From NCBI GenBank assembly GCA_944343275.1, contig CALVMH010000001.1:61433-125432 (forward strand): a DNA stretch of 64,000 bases. The letters are read 5' to 3'. Under the pieces are notes generated by a model. It was not told where the DNA came from, did no database searches, and saw nothing but the letters and a program-made list of their open reading frames with translations. Shown piece after piece: positions 23,969 to 34,414 of the stretch; position 1 is the first letter of the stretch, and the number at the start of each line of letters is the position of its first letter. Made by a program: the position numbers and the translations under genes. Origin of the DNA: an uncultured Clostridia bacterium (lineage in GTDB: Bacteria > Bacillota > Clostridia > Christensenellales > Borkfalkiaceae).

Positions 23969-25966
23969 ATGCAGAAGAAGCGCGAGAATGAAAGGGCAGA
24001 AGCGACGCAGCAGGAACGGCTGACGGATTTCCCGCTCTATCTCTACCATCACGGCAAGAACGACCGCATCTATGAACTGTTCGGCGCGCACAAGGAAGAG
24101 CGCGGCGGGCAGAGCGGATATGTCTTCCGCGTGTGGGCGCCGCACGCGCGCTGCGTCTCCGTTGTGGGGGATTTCAACGATTGGAATGCCGAAAGCAACA
24201 TCATGGAGCGCATGGTGGACGGGGAGAGCTTCGAACTCTTTATCCCCGGACTTAAACAATACGACACCTATAAGTACTGCGTCACATCGGCGGACGGCAG
24301 GCAGCTCCTGAAAGCGGACCCCGTCGGGTTCCACACCGAAACGCCGCCCGCAACGGCGTCCAAGCTCTACGATCTGGATGGCTATGAATGGCAGGACAAA
24401 GCATACTTCGAACAGATCGGCAAGCGGAATATTTTCGCATCGCCGATGAATATCTATGAAGTCAACCTCCTTTCATGGAAACGCCATGCAGACGGGAATT
24501 TTTATTCCTATCGGGACCTTGCGCGTGAACTCGTTCCATATGTGAAAGAAATGGGCTATACGCATGTCGAATTCATGCCCGTTACCGAGTTTCCGTTTGA
24601 GGGTTCGTGGGGGTATCAGGTGACGGGATACTATGCCGTCACGTCCCGCATGGGGACGCCCAAGGACTTTATGGCGCTCGTCGATGCCTTCCATGCGGAG
24701 GGGATCGGCGTCATCCTCGATTGGGTGCCCGCACATTTCCCCAAAGATGCACACGGGCTGTATGAATTTGACGGACAGCCGCTCTATGAGAGCAGCCAGT
24801 GGGACAGGATGGAGCACAAGAGCTGGGGAACTCGCCGTTTCGATTACGGACGGAACGAAGTGCTTTCCTTCCTCATTTCGGATGCCTGCTTCTTCTTTGA
24901 CAAGTATCATGTAGACGGACTGCGCGTCGACGCCGTCGCGTCCATGCTCTATCTCGATTATGACAAGCGTCCCGGCGAATGGGTACCAAACATCTACGGC
25001 GAGAACAAGAACCTGGAAGCCATCGCTTTCCTGCGGAAGCTCAATGAGGCGGTTTTCCTGCGCTATCCGCACGCATTGATGATCGCCGAAGAATCGACGG
25101 CATGGGGACTTGTCACCAAGCCGGGCTCGGTCGGCGGATTGGGGTTCAACTTCAAATGGAACATGGGCTGGATGAACGACATGCTTTCCTATTTGTGCCT
25201 CAATCCTTATTTCAGGAGCTACAATCACAGCAAACTCACGTTCTCCATGATGTACGCCTTCTCGGAGAATTATGTCCTGCCCATCTCGCATGACGAGGTG
25301 GTGCACGGAAAATGTTCGCTCATCAACAAGATGCCCGGAACATACGAGGAGAAGTTCGCAGGCGTGCGCTCCTTCCTCGGCTATATGATGGCGCATCCCG
25401 GAAAGAAACTCAACTTTATGGGATATGAGTTCGGACAGTTCAAGGAATGGGACTATCACGAGGGCTTGGAATTCTTCCTGCGCGATACCTATGAACTGCA
25501 CGGCAAGCTCGCCGTCATGGTGAAAGAGCTCAACGCCTTTTACCGTTCCAACGCGCCGCTCTATGAAGTCGAAGATTCGTGGGACGGGTTCGAATGGTTG
25601 GCGCCGGACGATGCGGATAAGAACACCGTCGCATTTATCCGCAGGGACAGACAGGGGAACGAGATCGTTGCCGTTGCATGCTTTGCGGGCGCGGATATGC
25701 CTTCGTACCGCTTAGGCGTCCCGCAGCGCGGAAAATATAAAGTTGTTTTCAACAGCGACGACAAGAAGTACGGCGGCGACGGAAAACTGACCAAACGCGT
25801 ATTCGCTGCAGTCAAAAAGCCGAGTCACGGCAAACAATATTCCGTTGTCATCGATATGCCGAAGCTCACATGTCTCTACCTTGTGCGCGAGGCGGAAGCG
25901 CCGGAAAAGGCGCGGTCTGTAACATCTGCAAGAGCGGCATCTGCGGCAAATGCGCCGAAGAAATAA
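23969..25966 (+). CDS. glgB: 1,4-alpha-glucan branching enzyme
   Basis: 665 residues, GH13 subfamily 8/9. Start ATG 23969 follows GGAAGGAG. After a charged leader comes a CBM48-like domain (YVFRVWAPHARCVSVVGDFNDW), then the barrel. Catalytic residues are Asp in DGLRVDAVASM, Glu in LMIAEEST and Asp in PISHDEVVHG. It creates alpha-1,6 branches in glycogen. An Ala/Ser/Lys-rich tail of about 20 residues follows the C-terminal beta domain. It is the first gene of glgB-C-D-A-P; glgC starts 28 bp after it. Confidence 0.96.
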   Translation: MQKKRENERAEATQQERLTDFPLYLYHHGKNDRIYELFGAHKEERGGQSGYVFRVWAPHARCVSVVGDFNDWNAESNIMERMVDGESFELFIPGLKQYDTYKYCVTSADGRQLLKADPVGFHTETPPATASKLYDLDGYEWQDKAYFEQIGKRNIFASPMNIYEVNLLSWKRHADGNFYSYRDLARELVPYVKEMGYTHVEFMPVTEFPFEGSWGYQVTGYYAVTSRMGTPKDFMALVDAFHAEGIGVILDWVPAHFPKDAHGLYEFDGQPLYESSQWDRMEHKSWGTRRFDYGRNEVLSFLISDACFFFDKYHVDGLRVDAVASMLYLDYDKRPGEWVPNIYGENKNLEAIAFLRKLNEAVFLRYPHALMIAEESTAWGLVTKPGSVGGLGFNFKWNMGWMNDMLSYLCLNPYFRSYNHSKLTFSMMYAFSENYVLPISHDEVVHGKCSLINKMPGTYEEKFAGVRSFLGYMMAHPGKKLNFMGYEFGQFKEWDYHEGLEFFLRDTYELHGKLAVMVKELNAFYRSNAPLYEVEDSWDGFEWLAPDDADKNTVAFIRRDRQGNEIVAVACFAGADMPSYRLGVPQRGKYKVVFNSDDKKYGGDGKLTKRVFAAVKKPSHGKQYSVVIDMPKLTCLYLVREAEAPEKARSVTSARAASAANAPKK

Positions 25967-25994
25967 AATACGGACTATACGATAGGGGGTCATT

Positions 25995-27191
25995 ATGCAA
26001 AGAAAGAAAGAATGTGTTGCAATGCTGCTGGCGGGCGGGCAGGGGAGCCGTCTCTACGCGCTCACCAACAACATTGCAAAACCCGCAGTCGCGTTCGGCG
26101 GAAAGTATCGCATCATCGATTTCCCGCTCTCCAACTGCATCAATTCGGGGATCGATACGGTGGGGGTGCTCACCCAATACGAACCGCTCGAACTCAATGA
26201 GTACATCGGAAACGGTCAGCCGTGGGACCTCGATCGCTCGTTCGGCGGCGTGCATATCCTTTCGCCCTATCAGGCGAAGAAAAAGTCCTCGTGGTTTGAA
26301 GGTACGGCAAACGCCATCTATCAGAATATGGCGTTCATGCAGAAGTACAATCCCGATTATGTGCTCATTCTGTCGGGCGACCACATCTACAAGATGGATT
26401 ATGCCGCCATGCTCAAAGCGCACAAGGCAACGGGTGCGGATTGCACCATCGCCGCCATCGAGGTGCCCCTGAAAGAGGCTTCGCGTTTCGGCATTCTCAA
26501 CACCAATGCGGATGGCTCCATTTATCAGTTTGAGGAAAAGCCCAAGCAGCCCAAGAGCAATCTTGCCTCCATGGGCATTTACATCTTTACGGCGAGCAAG
26601 CTCTTCAAGTACTTAAAAGAGGACGACGAAAATCCTGCGTCGAGCAAGGATTTCGGAAAGGACGTCCTTCCCGCCATGCTCAATGCAGGCGAGAAAATGT
26701 TCTCCTATCGGTTCCAAGGGTATTGGAAGGATGTCGGCACCATTTCCTCTCTGTGGGAGGCGAACATGGATCTGCTCGGCGAAGAGCCCAATTTCGATGT
26801 CAACGATCCCGATTGGAAGATTCACTCGCGCAACCCGCTCGCTCCGCCCGAATACATCGGAGAACATGCTCTGTTGGGCAATTCGCTCATTTCGCTCGGC
26901 TGCGAGATCGGCGGGACGGTCATCAATTCCGTTCTTTCGAGCAACGTCGTCATTGAAGAGGGCGCGCGCGTCATCGACAGCGTGCTGATGGCGGGTTCCG
27001 TTGTCAGGAAAGGGGCGACGGTCTGCTACTCTATCGTCGATGAAAACACCGTCATCGAAGAGGGCGCCGCCGTCGGCGAAGATAAAGAAGCGGGTGCGGG
27101 GATCGCCGTACTCGGACGCAACATCCGGATCGGCGCGGGCGCAAAGGTCGCAGGCGGTCAGATACTCGATAAGGATTACAAGGGGGAATAA
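25995..27191 (+). CDS. glgC: Glucose-1-phosphate adenylyltransferase, catalytic subunit
   Basis: 398 residues. It makes ADP-glucose, the committed glycogen precursor. The nucleotidyltransferase loop [14 protein letters not shown] is intact, with the substrate motifs [21 protein letters not shown] and [10 protein letters not shown], and a C-terminal left-handed helix of hexapeptide repeats. AGGGGG precedes the ATG. It is paired with glgD, the non-catalytic partner typical of Firmicutes. Confidence 0.96.
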   Translation: MQRKKECVAMLLAGGQGSRLYALTNNIAKPAVAFGGKYRIIDFPLSNCINSGIDTVGVLTQYEPLELNEYIGNGQPWDLDRSFGGVHILSPYQAKKKSSWFEGTANAIYQNMAFMQKYNPDYVLILSGDHIYKMDYAAMLKAHKATGADCTIAAIEVPLKEASRFGILNTNADGSIYQFEEKPKQPKSNLASMGIYIFTASKLFKYLKEDDENPASSKDFGKDVLPAMLNAGEKMFSYRFQGYWKDVGTISSLWEANMDLLGEEPNFDVNDPDWKIHSRNPLAPPEYIGEHALLGNSLISLGCEIGGTVINSVLSSNVVIEEGARVIDSVLMAGSVVRKGATVCYSIVDENTVIEEGAAVGEDKEAGAGIAVLGRNIRIGAGAKVAGGQILDKDYKGE

Positions 27192-27195
27192 GACA

Positions 27196-28314
27196 ATGGC
27201 AAATTCCGCAGTCGGCGTTATTTTTTCCAACGTGCACGATGAAAATATTCCGGAGCTGTCCCGCCACAGGACGATGGCGTCCATTCCCTACGGCGGACGC
27301 TACCGCCTCATCGACTTCTCGCTCTCCAACATGGTGAATGCGGGGATCGATACGGTGGGGGTCGTCACGAAATATAATTATCAGTCGCTTCTTGACCATC
27401 TCGGCAGCGGCAAGGATTGGGACCTCGCCAGAAAGGACGGCGGGATCATTTTGCTCCCGCCCTATTCGGATGAAACGGACGCGCCCTATTCCAATCGTTT
27501 GGAGGCGCTCAAGGGCATCACGGGCTTCCTCAATCACAGAAATGAGGACTATGTCGTCATTTCCGATTGCGACGGCATCGCCCGCATCGACTTTGCCGAC
27601 ATCCTTGCATGGCACGAACAAAAGGGCGCCGATATCACGATGGTCTATCATGAAGAGGAGGGTCCCGTCGATTCCGGATATTACATGACCATGTCGATGG
27701 ACGAGGATGCCCGCGTTACGGGATTGAAGATCAATCCCCGCATCAAGGCAAAGGCGAAGAACAACGTATACATCAATGTCATGGTCTTAAACCGTGAATT
27801 TCTCACCAACATCATTCAGGATGCCGTCACGCGCGGGCTTTCGAGTTTCGGCAAGGACATCCTGAGCAAAAACGTCGATACGCTGAAAATTTACGGCTAT
27901 GGTTTCAAAGGATACTATGCAGGCGTCGATTCGCTGTCCAAATACTACCAGCACAGTATGGAACTGTTGGAAAAGGATGTCCGCGATGAGCTGTTCGGCG
28001 CACGCGACATTTATACAAAGGTGCGCGATTCGGCGCCCAGCAAATATGCAGACGGCGCGCAGGTGAAAAATTCGCTCATTTCCGACGGTTGCGAGATCGA
28101 GGGGACGGTGGAGAACTGTATCCTTTTCCGCGGCGTCAAGATCGGAAAGGGGAGCGTCGTCAGAAATTCCATCATCATGCAGGATTCCGTCATCGGTTCC
28201 GGGGTGCAGCTTGACTGCGTCATCACGGATAAGAACGTCGTCGTGCGCGACAGGCGTCACCTTGCGGGCTGTGCGGAACTGCCGTATTTCATCGCCAAGG
28301 GCAGAATGCTCTGA
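27196..28314 (+). CDS. glgD: Glucose-1-phosphate adenylyltransferase, regulatory subunit GlgD
   Basis: 372 residues from ATG 27196, four bases after the glgC stop. It is homologous to GlgC (IPYGGRYRLIDFSLSNMVNAGIDTVGVV) but the catalytic nucleotide loop is absent: the N-terminus reads GVIFSNVHDENIPELSRHRTMA. This matches GlgD, which activates GlgC in heterotetramers in Firmicutes. The C-terminal hexapeptide-repeat region is present. Upstream in-frame sequence lies in glgC and is not coding in this frame. Confidence 0.95.
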   Translation: MANSAVGVIFSNVHDENIPELSRHRTMASIPYGGRYRLIDFSLSNMVNAGIDTVGVVTKYNYQSLLDHLGSGKDWDLARKDGGIILLPPYSDETDAPYSNRLEALKGITGFLNHRNEDYVVISDCDGIARIDFADILAWHEQKGADITMVYHEEEGPVDSGYYMTMSMDEDARVTGLKINPRIKAKAKNNVYINVMVLNREFLTNIIQDAVTRGLSSFGKDILSKNVDTLKIYGYGFKGYYAGVDSLSKYYQHSMELLEKDVRDELFGARDIYTKVRDSAPSKYADGAQVKNSLISDGCEIEGTVENCILFRGVKIGKGSVVRNSIIMQDSVIGSGVQLDCVITDKNVVVRDRRHLAGCAELPYFIAKGRML

Positions 28315-28368
28315 GGCGGCGGGATGCGTAAACAACGAAAAAAAGGGGAATGATAAGGAGGTCAGCTT

Positions 28369-29943
28369 ATGGCAGCAACCAAAAGTACGGCAAAAAAGAG
28401 CACGACGGTGAAGAAGGCGCCCGTTCTCAAAGAGGCGGAAAAGAAACCGCCCGTGGAAGTTGTTCCCGGAGCGGAGCCCGCTTCTGCTTCTGCACCCGAA
28501 CCCGAAGTGCAGGTGCAGCCCAAGAAAAAGATTCTGTTCGTTGCTTCGGAGGCTGCGCCCTTCATTGCGACGGGGGGGTTGGCGGAGGTCATCGGTTCGC
28601 TTTCCAAGGCGATCGCAAAGGATGACGCCTATGACGTGCGTGTCATCATCCCGCTCTATCAGGACATCAAAAAGGAGTACAGGAAGGATTTCCGTTTTAT
28701 TGGCAATATCTTTGTCCCGCTCTCCTGGCGCAATCAGTACTGCGGCATCTTTGAGTACGAAAAGGACAACGTGAAGTTCTATTTCGTCGACAACGAATAT
28801 TATTTCAAGCGTCCGGGATGCTACGGATACTATGATGACGGCGAGCGCTTCGCCTTCTTCTGCCGCAGCGTGATGGAAATTTTGTCCTTCCTCAACTTTT
28901 ATCCGGACATCCTGCACTGCCATGATTGGCAGGCGGCGCTGGCGGCACTGTATCTGAAAACCATCTACTGTTTCCGCCCCGAATATCAGTTCATTCGCTC
29001 CGTCTTTACCATTCACAACATCGAATATCAGGGAAAATATTCCCTCGACATTCTCGAAGACCTGTTCGGGATCTCCAACCGCTATCGCTACCTCGTCGAA
29101 TACGACCGCTGCATCAACCTCATGAAGGGGGCGATCGAATGCAGCGAGCGCTTCTCGACGGTCAGTCCGACATACGCGGGGGAGATCAAAGACCCTTACT
29201 ATGCGCACGGGCTCGATCCCATCATCCGCAGGAACGAATTCAAACTCTGCGGCATCCTGAACGGCATCGATACCGATTATTACGATCCCAAAAAGGACAA
29301 ATCGCTGTTCGCCAATTACGATGCGGAGGACATAGCCGGAAAGGCGGTCTGCAAAGAAGAATTGCAGCGGATGCTCAATCTGCCCGTCAAACCCGATACG
29401 CCCGTCATTGCCATGATCACCCGTCTTGTCGCGCATAAAGGGCTCGATCTTGTTCGGGAGGTCATCGAGCAGGTGCTTCGTCAGGATGTGCAGTTCATCC
29501 TGCTCGGAACGGGCGATTCTGCCTATGAAAATTATTTCAGCGATCTTGCGCGCCGCTATCAGGGGAAAGTGGTCTCCATTATCTCCTTCAACTCCGATCT
29601 TTCCCGCAAGATCTATTCGGGCGCGGATTTGTTCCTCATGCCATCCAAGAGCGAGCCGTGCGGTCTTTCACAGATGATCGCGTCCCGCTACGGAACCGTC
29701 GCCATCGTGCGCGAGACGGGCGGTTTGCGTGACAGCATCCAGCCTTACGGCGCTGGCGGGAACGGTTTTACGTTCCATGACTACAACGCCTACGATATGC
29801 TCTATGTCATCAACGAGGCGCTCGGCGTCTACCGCGACAAGGAGGCATGGAAGGCGTTACAGAAGAAGGCAATGCTGACGGACTTCTCATGGGCGACGTC
29901 TGCAAAGTACTATGTGGGGCTTTATCTCGGCATGCTGAAATAG
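28369..29943 (+). CDS. glgA: Glycogen synthase (ADP-glucose)
   Basis: 524 residues, GT5. It extends alpha-1,4 chains from ADP-glucose. The first 53 residues are a Lys/Ala/Pro-rich, probably unstructured extension that precedes the true domain start KKILFVASEAAPFIATGGLAEV; the family Lys of KTGGL reads Ala-Thr-Gly-Gly-Leu, so the ADP-glucose-contacting Lys is substituted. DILHCHDWQAAL and the C-terminal PSKSEPCGLSQMIA acceptor and donor motifs are intact. AAGGAGG precedes ATG 28369. A terminator follows. Confidence 0.94.
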   Translation: MAATKSTAKKSTTVKKAPVLKEAEKKPPVEVVPGAEPASASAPEPEVQVQPKKKILFVASEAAPFIATGGLAEVIGSLSKAIAKDDAYDVRVIIPLYQDIKKEYRKDFRFIGNIFVPLSWRNQYCGIFEYEKDNVKFYFVDNEYYFKRPGCYGYYDDGERFAFFCRSVMEILSFLNFYPDILHCHDWQAALAALYLKTIYCFRPEYQFIRSVFTIHNIEYQGKYSLDILEDLFGISNRYRYLVEYDRCINLMKGAIECSERFSTVSPTYAGEIKDPYYAHGLDPIIRRNEFKLCGILNGIDTDYYDPKKDKSLFANYDAEDIAGKAVCKEELQRMLNLPVKPDTPVIAMITRLVAHKGLDLVREVIEQVLRQDVQFILLGTGDSAYENYFSDLARRYQGKVVSIISFNSDLSRKIYSGADLFLMPSKSEPCGLSQMIASRYGTVAIVRETGGLRDSIQPYGAGGNGFTFHDYNAYDMLYVINEALGVYRDKEAWKALQKKAMLTDFSWATSAKYYVGLYLGMLK

Positions 29944-29977
29944 GCTTGCCGCATCGTCCGATCACGGCATAAGAGAG

Positions 29978-30018
29978 GGAGGGGCAGAAGGGTCCTTGAC
30001 TTCTTGCCCCTCCATTTT
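29978..30018 (+). terminator. Intrinsic terminator after glgA
   Basis: GGAGGGGCA (29978-29986) pairs with TGCCCCTCC (30005-30013) with GAAG/CTTC continuing the stem, then ATTTTG. glgP may therefore have a separate promoter (TATACT at 30049-30054, -35 not clear). Confidence 0.75.
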
Positions 30019-30085
30019 GTGTGCCGCTTGGATCGGAATACAAACAGTATACTTTCGATCAAATTTTTTGGGAGAGCTACATCCA

Positions 30086-32512
30086 ATGAACAAGTTGACC
30101 GAGCAGGAGGCGCAGCGCCTCATCACGGGCAAACTGTCGCGTTACTTCGGCGTCATTCCGCAGGAGGCAACGCGCGAACAGATCTACAGGGCGGTCGTCA
30201 TGAGCGTCAGGGACATCATGGCGGAAAAGCATCAGAAATTTCACCTGCGCACCAAAAACGCCAAGGCGAAGCGCGTATATTATCTTTGCATGGAATTTCT
30301 GATGGGACGGTCGCTCAAAAACAGCGTCTACAACCTCGGCATTTACGATGCACTTTCAAGCGCACTCAAAAGTTTCAAGCTGACGCTTGAAGACCTGTAT
30401 GAAGAAGAGCCGGATGCGGGGCTCGGCAACGGCGGGCTCGGCCGCCTTGCAGCCTGTTTTTTGGACGGGCTTGCCACGCAGAACTATCCCGCGATGGGCT
30501 TTTCCATCTGCTATCAGTACGGTTTGTTCAAACAGAAGATCGTAGACGGCTGGCAGATCGAACTTCCCGACGTCTGGCTGCCGGGAGGGGAGTGCTGGCT
30601 CATTCAGCGCGCCGACAAGCGGTTTATTGTCCGGTTTGACGGAACGCTCGAAGAACAGTGGACGGATCACGGCATGGAGACCGTATACCGCAACGCGCGG
30701 GAAGTGGAAGCCGTTGCATACGATATGATGGTCTCCGGCAAGGATTCCGATTCGGTGAGCACGCTCCGTCTGTGGCGCGCGCGCGCCGTGCAAAAATTCG
30801 ACATGCAGCTCTTTTCGCAGGGCAATTATGCGGAAGTCATGCGGGAAGATACCGAAGCGCAGCTCATTTCCAAGGTGCTGTATCCTTCGGACAATCATTA
30901 TGAAGGTAAGTCTTTGCGCTTGCAGCAACAGTATTTTCTCGTTTCCGCCTCGCTGCAATGCATCGTTTCCGACCACAAACGCCGTTACGGGTCGCTTGCC
31001 CTGCTTCCGCAGATGGCGGCGATCCACATCAACGATACGCATCCGGCGCTTGCGATCCCCGAACTCATGCGCATTCTGGTCGATGAGAACTATTTCAGCT
31101 GGGAAGTTGCATGGAACATCACCACTTCGACTTGCGCCTATACCAACCATACCGTGCTTGCGGAAGCACTTGAAACGTGGGCGGAGGACCTCATCGCCCG
31201 CAGAGTGCCGCGCATTTACGCCATTCTCAAAGAGATCAACCGCCGTTTCTGCGAAGACCTCTGGCAGCGTTATCCGGGGGATTGGGCGAAGATTTCCCGT
31301 ATGGCGATCCTCGCAAACAATACCGTCCGTATGGCAAACCTGTGCGTCATGGGAACGCACAGCGTGAACGGCGTCTCCGAACTGCACAGCAATATCATCA
31401 AGGAGAGCATTTTCCGCGACTTCTACGATTACACGCCCGACAAGTTCGGGAACGTGACGAACGGAATCGCGCACAGGCGCTGGCTCAATCAGTCCAATCC
31501 GGAGCTTTGCGCGCTCATTACAGACTGCATCGGGGACGGCTACGATAAACACGCGGAGAAACTTGAAGAACTCAGGAAGTTTGCCGATGACACGAGCGTT
31601 TTGCAGCGCCTCGGCGAGATCAAGGCGATCAAAAAGCGCCAATTTGCGCAGCTCGCCAAAAAGCATCAGGGCGTCGATCTCGACCCCGATACGCTTTTTG
31701 ACGTCCAGGTCAAGCGCATGCATGAGTATAAGCGTCAGTTGCTCAATGCGCTGCATATCATCGCGGAGTACAATGCGCTCAAAGAGGACCCGGACCGCGA
31801 CGTTCAGCCAAAGACGTACATCTTCGGCGCCAAGGCAGCTGCGGGTTATGAAATGGCGAAGATGATCATCAAGCTCATCTGCTTCCTGTCCGAAGACATC
31901 AAAAAGCACCCGAAGATCCGCGAAAAACTCAATGTCGTCTATATGGAAAACTATAATGTGACGATGTCCGAAGCGCTGATGCCTGCAAGCGAAATTTCCG
32001 AACAGATTTCTCTTGCAGGAAAGGAAGCATCCGGAACGGGGAACATGAAGTTCATGATCAACGGCGCGCTCACGGTGGGCACGCTGGACGGCGCGAACGT
32101 CGAAATGGCGGAGCGCGTCGGCGAAGAGAATATCTTCATCTTCGGGCTGAAAGCGGACGAAGTGGATGAAATTTGGGCGGGGGGATACAATTCCAGCGCC
32201 TACTACAATCAGGACGCAGAAATGCGCAAGATCATTGAATCACTCATTGTCGGATTTAACGGAACATCCTTTGCGGACATTGCCAATTATCTTTTGCGCA
32301 ATGCGCCCGTTGCGGATCCTTATATGTGTCTTGCCGACTATGAATCCTACCGTAACATCCAGCAGAAGGTCAATACGCTCTATAAGACCGATAAACCGTC
32401 CTGGAACAAAAAATCGCTCATGAACATTGCCGCCGCGGGATATTTTTCGGCAGACAGGGCGATCCGCGACTATGCAAAGAACATCTGGAACTTAAAGCAA
32501 CTCAACAAGTAA
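30086..32512 (+). CDS. glgP: Glycogen/maltodextrin phosphorylase
   Basis: 808 residues, GT35. It releases glucose-1-phosphate from alpha-glucan ends using pyridoxal phosphate. Start ATG 30086 follows GGGAGAG. EFLMGRSLKNSVYNLG and GNGGLGRLAACFLDGLAT are the N-terminal signatures, and EASGTGNMKFMINGALTVGTLDGANVEM-type sequence carries the PLP Lys. Length is normal. It completes the storage cycle with glgB, C, D, A upstream and the GH13 glycosidase downstream. Confidence 0.96.
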   Translation: MNKLTEQEAQRLITGKLSRYFGVIPQEATREQIYRAVVMSVRDIMAEKHQKFHLRTKNAKAKRVYYLCMEFLMGRSLKNSVYNLGIYDALSSALKSFKLTLEDLYEEEPDAGLGNGGLGRLAACFLDGLATQNYPAMGFSICYQYGLFKQKIVDGWQIELPDVWLPGGECWLIQRADKRFIVRFDGTLEEQWTDHGMETVYRNAREVEAVAYDMMVSGKDSDSVSTLRLWRARAVQKFDMQLFSQGNYAEVMREDTEAQLISKVLYPSDNHYEGKSLRLQQQYFLVSASLQCIVSDHKRRYGSLALLPQMAAIHINDTHPALAIPELMRILVDENYFSWEVAWNITTSTCAYTNHTVLAEALETWAEDLIARRVPRIYAILKEINRRFCEDLWQRYPGDWAKISRMAILANNTVRMANLCVMGTHSVNGVSELHSNIIKESIFRDFYDYTPDKFGNVTNGIAHRRWLNQSNPELCALITDCIGDGYDKHAEKLEELRKFADDTSVLQRLGEIKAIKKRQFAQLAKKHQGVDLDPDTLFDVQVKRMHEYKRQLLNALHIIAEYNALKEDPDRDVQPKTYIFGAKAAAGYEMAKMIIKLICFLSEDIKKHPKIREKLNVVYMENYNVTMSEALMPASEISEQISLAGKEASGTGNMKFMINGALTVGTLDGANVEMAERVGEENIFIFGLKADEVDEIWAGGYNSSAYYNQDAEMRKIIESLIVGFNGTSFADIANYLLRNAPVADPYMCLADYESYRNIQQKVNTLYKTDKPSWNKKSLMNIAAAGYFSADRAIRDYAKNIWNLKQLNK

Positions 32513-32546
32513 GCGGGGCGCACGGACCTGTGCGCGGGAAGAATCT

Positions 32547-34373
32547 ATGCAATTTTATTTTAACCCACTCGACAAAGCCTGCAAGAGCCGCATGGGCGCC
32601 GTTCCGTGCGGCTGCCGTGTGACCTTTCGTCTGTTTTGGAACGGCGGCGGTGAAATGCCGCACGACCTCGATGCGCGTTTTGTTTTCTGGCAGGACGGCA
32701 AGGAACGCACACCGCTTTCCATGAACAGGACGGCAGACGGATTTTTCATTACGCTCCGTTTTCACGAAACAGGTCTGTTCTTCTATTATTTTCGTATCGG
32801 TGATGAATTTTTCGGCAGAGGAAGCCTCCGGAACGGGATATTTGTTCCGCAGGCGAGCCTTGCCGCATGGCAGCTCACCGTCTTTGCAAAGGAGTATCAT
32901 ACCCCGGATTGGATGAAGGGCGGCGTGATGTATCAGATCTTTCCGGACCGCTTTTACAAGGCGGGGGACTTTCCTATCCGGGAGGACAAAGTGCTGCGCG
33001 ATGATTGGGGCGGCATTCCGTCTTATCGGCCGAACGGAGAGGGAAAGGTCCTCAACAATGATTTTTTCGGCGGAAACCTTGCCGGGATCATCGAAAAATT
33101 GGACTATCTTTCCGCACTCGGTGTGACCGTTCTCTATCTCAATCCAATTTTCGAGGCATATTCCAACCATCGTTACGATACGGGCGATTATATGAAGATC
33201 GACAGCCTGCTCGGAACGGAAGAGCATCTGCGGAAATTAACTGCGGAAGCAGGCAAGCGCGGGATACGCATTCTCCTCGATGCGGTGCTCAACCATACCG
33301 GATCGGACAGCCGCTATTTCAACAAATATGCGACCTATGACAGCGTCGGCGCCTATCAGTCGGTCACGTCACCATATTTTGAGTGGTATCATTTCAGTAA
33401 GTTCCCGCATGTTTATGACAGCTGGTGGGGGATCGACACACTGCCCGCCGTGAACGAACGCTCTGCATCCTATCAGGACTTTATTTTTGGCGAGGACGGC
33501 GTTCTCAGGCATTGGCTGGCGTGCGGCATCGGCGGCTATCGGTTGGATGTTGCCGATGAGCTTCCCGATTTCTTTCTCGAAAAGCTGCGCATGACCGTGA
33601 AGAGCGCGAGCAGCGACGCGGTCATCATCGGGGAAGTGTGGGAGGACGCCTCCAACAAGATCGCATACAGCGAGCGCAGACGCTACCTGCAGGGAGCCGA
33701 GCTGGACAGCGTGATGAACTATCCGCTGAAAGACGCGATCATCGGTTATGTGCAGACGGGAAAGACGTCGCAGCTGCGGGAGACGTTGTTCATGCTGATG
33801 GACAACTATCCGAAAGAGACGATCGATGTGCTCATGAATATTCTCGGCACACACGATACGCAGCGAATCCTCACTGTTTTTGGCGGAAAACAATGCGCCA
33901 ATAAGGATGAGATGGCGGTCACGTTCCTGACCGAGCGCGAAAAGGCAGCGGCAAAACGCAAGGTTATGATGGCAGCGGTGCTGCAATTTACGCTTCCCGG
34001 CGTTCCCTGCATCTACTATGGGGACGAAAATGCCATGGAGGGCTATCAGGATCCGTTCTGCCGTCGCTGCTTTGATTGGCTGCACACGGACGAAGAATTG
34101 CTTGCATTTTATCAAAAGCTCGGTGCGCTCCGAAAGCGGTTTTCCGATGCATTTTATGACGGAGAATATGACGAAGTGTTTGCCGACGACGGCTGCCTTG
34201 TCTATATGCGCCGCGCCGCGCGCGGAAATGTCTATGTATGGGTGAATAATTCCCATGAGGAATATACCATTCGCGTAAACGGGACTTTTTACGAACATTT
34301 ATCGGGAACGCGGTTTACGGATCGGCGGAAATGCGAGGCAAAATCCTTCGGAATTTTCACAAAAATCAAATAG
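32547..34373 (+). CDS. GH13 alpha-glycosidase (neopullulanase/cyclomaltodextrinase-like)
   Basis: 608 residues, no signal peptide, so cytoplasmic. An N-terminal beta domain (1-115) precedes the barrel that begins WMKGGVMYQIFPDRFY. GH13 regions: DAVLNHTG, GYRLDVADELPD (nucleophile Asp), IIGEVWED (acid/base Glu) and LGTHDTQR (third Asp). The N-domain plus barrel layout fits GH13_20 neopullulanase/maltogenic types that trim maltodextrins. The TAG stop (34371-34373) is the first three bases of an interspersed palindromic element. Confidence 0.9.
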   Translation: MQFYFNPLDKACKSRMGAVPCGCRVTFRLFWNGGGEMPHDLDARFVFWQDGKERTPLSMNRTADGFFITLRFHETGLFFYYFRIGDEFFGRGSLRNGIFVPQASLAAWQLTVFAKEYHTPDWMKGGVMYQIFPDRFYKAGDFPIREDKVLRDDWGGIPSYRPNGEGKVLNNDFFGGNLAGIIEKLDYLSALGVTVLYLNPIFEAYSNHRYDTGDYMKIDSLLGTEEHLRKLTAEAGKRGIRILLDAVLNHTGSDSRYFNKYATYDSVGAYQSVTSPYFEWYHFSKFPHVYDSWWGIDTLPAVNERSASYQDFIFGEDGVLRHWLACGIGGYRLDVADELPDFFLEKLRMTVKSASSDAVIIGEVWEDASNKIAYSERRRYLQGAELDSVMNYPLKDAIIGYVQTGKTSQLRETLFMLMDNYPKETIDVLMNILGTHDTQRILTVFGGKQCANKDEMAVTFLTEREKAAAKRKVMMAAVLQFTLPGVPCIYYGDENAMEGYQDPFCRRCFDWLHTDEELLAFYQKLGALRKRFSDAFYDGEYDEVFADDGCLVYMRRAARGNVYVWVNNSHEEYTIRVNGTFYEHLSGTRFTDRRKCEAKSFGIFTKIK

Positions 34374-34390
34374 TATGTCAGACATAGTAT
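34371..34390 (+). repeat. Interspersed palindromic element, copy 3
   Basis: TAGTATGTCAGACATAGTAT; it carries the stop of the GH13 gene. The first half-site is shortened compared with other copies, so its orientation (+) is the least certain of the six. Confidence 0.65.
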
Positions 34391-34414
34391 TTTCATGAAA
34401 GGTCGGTATACGTC

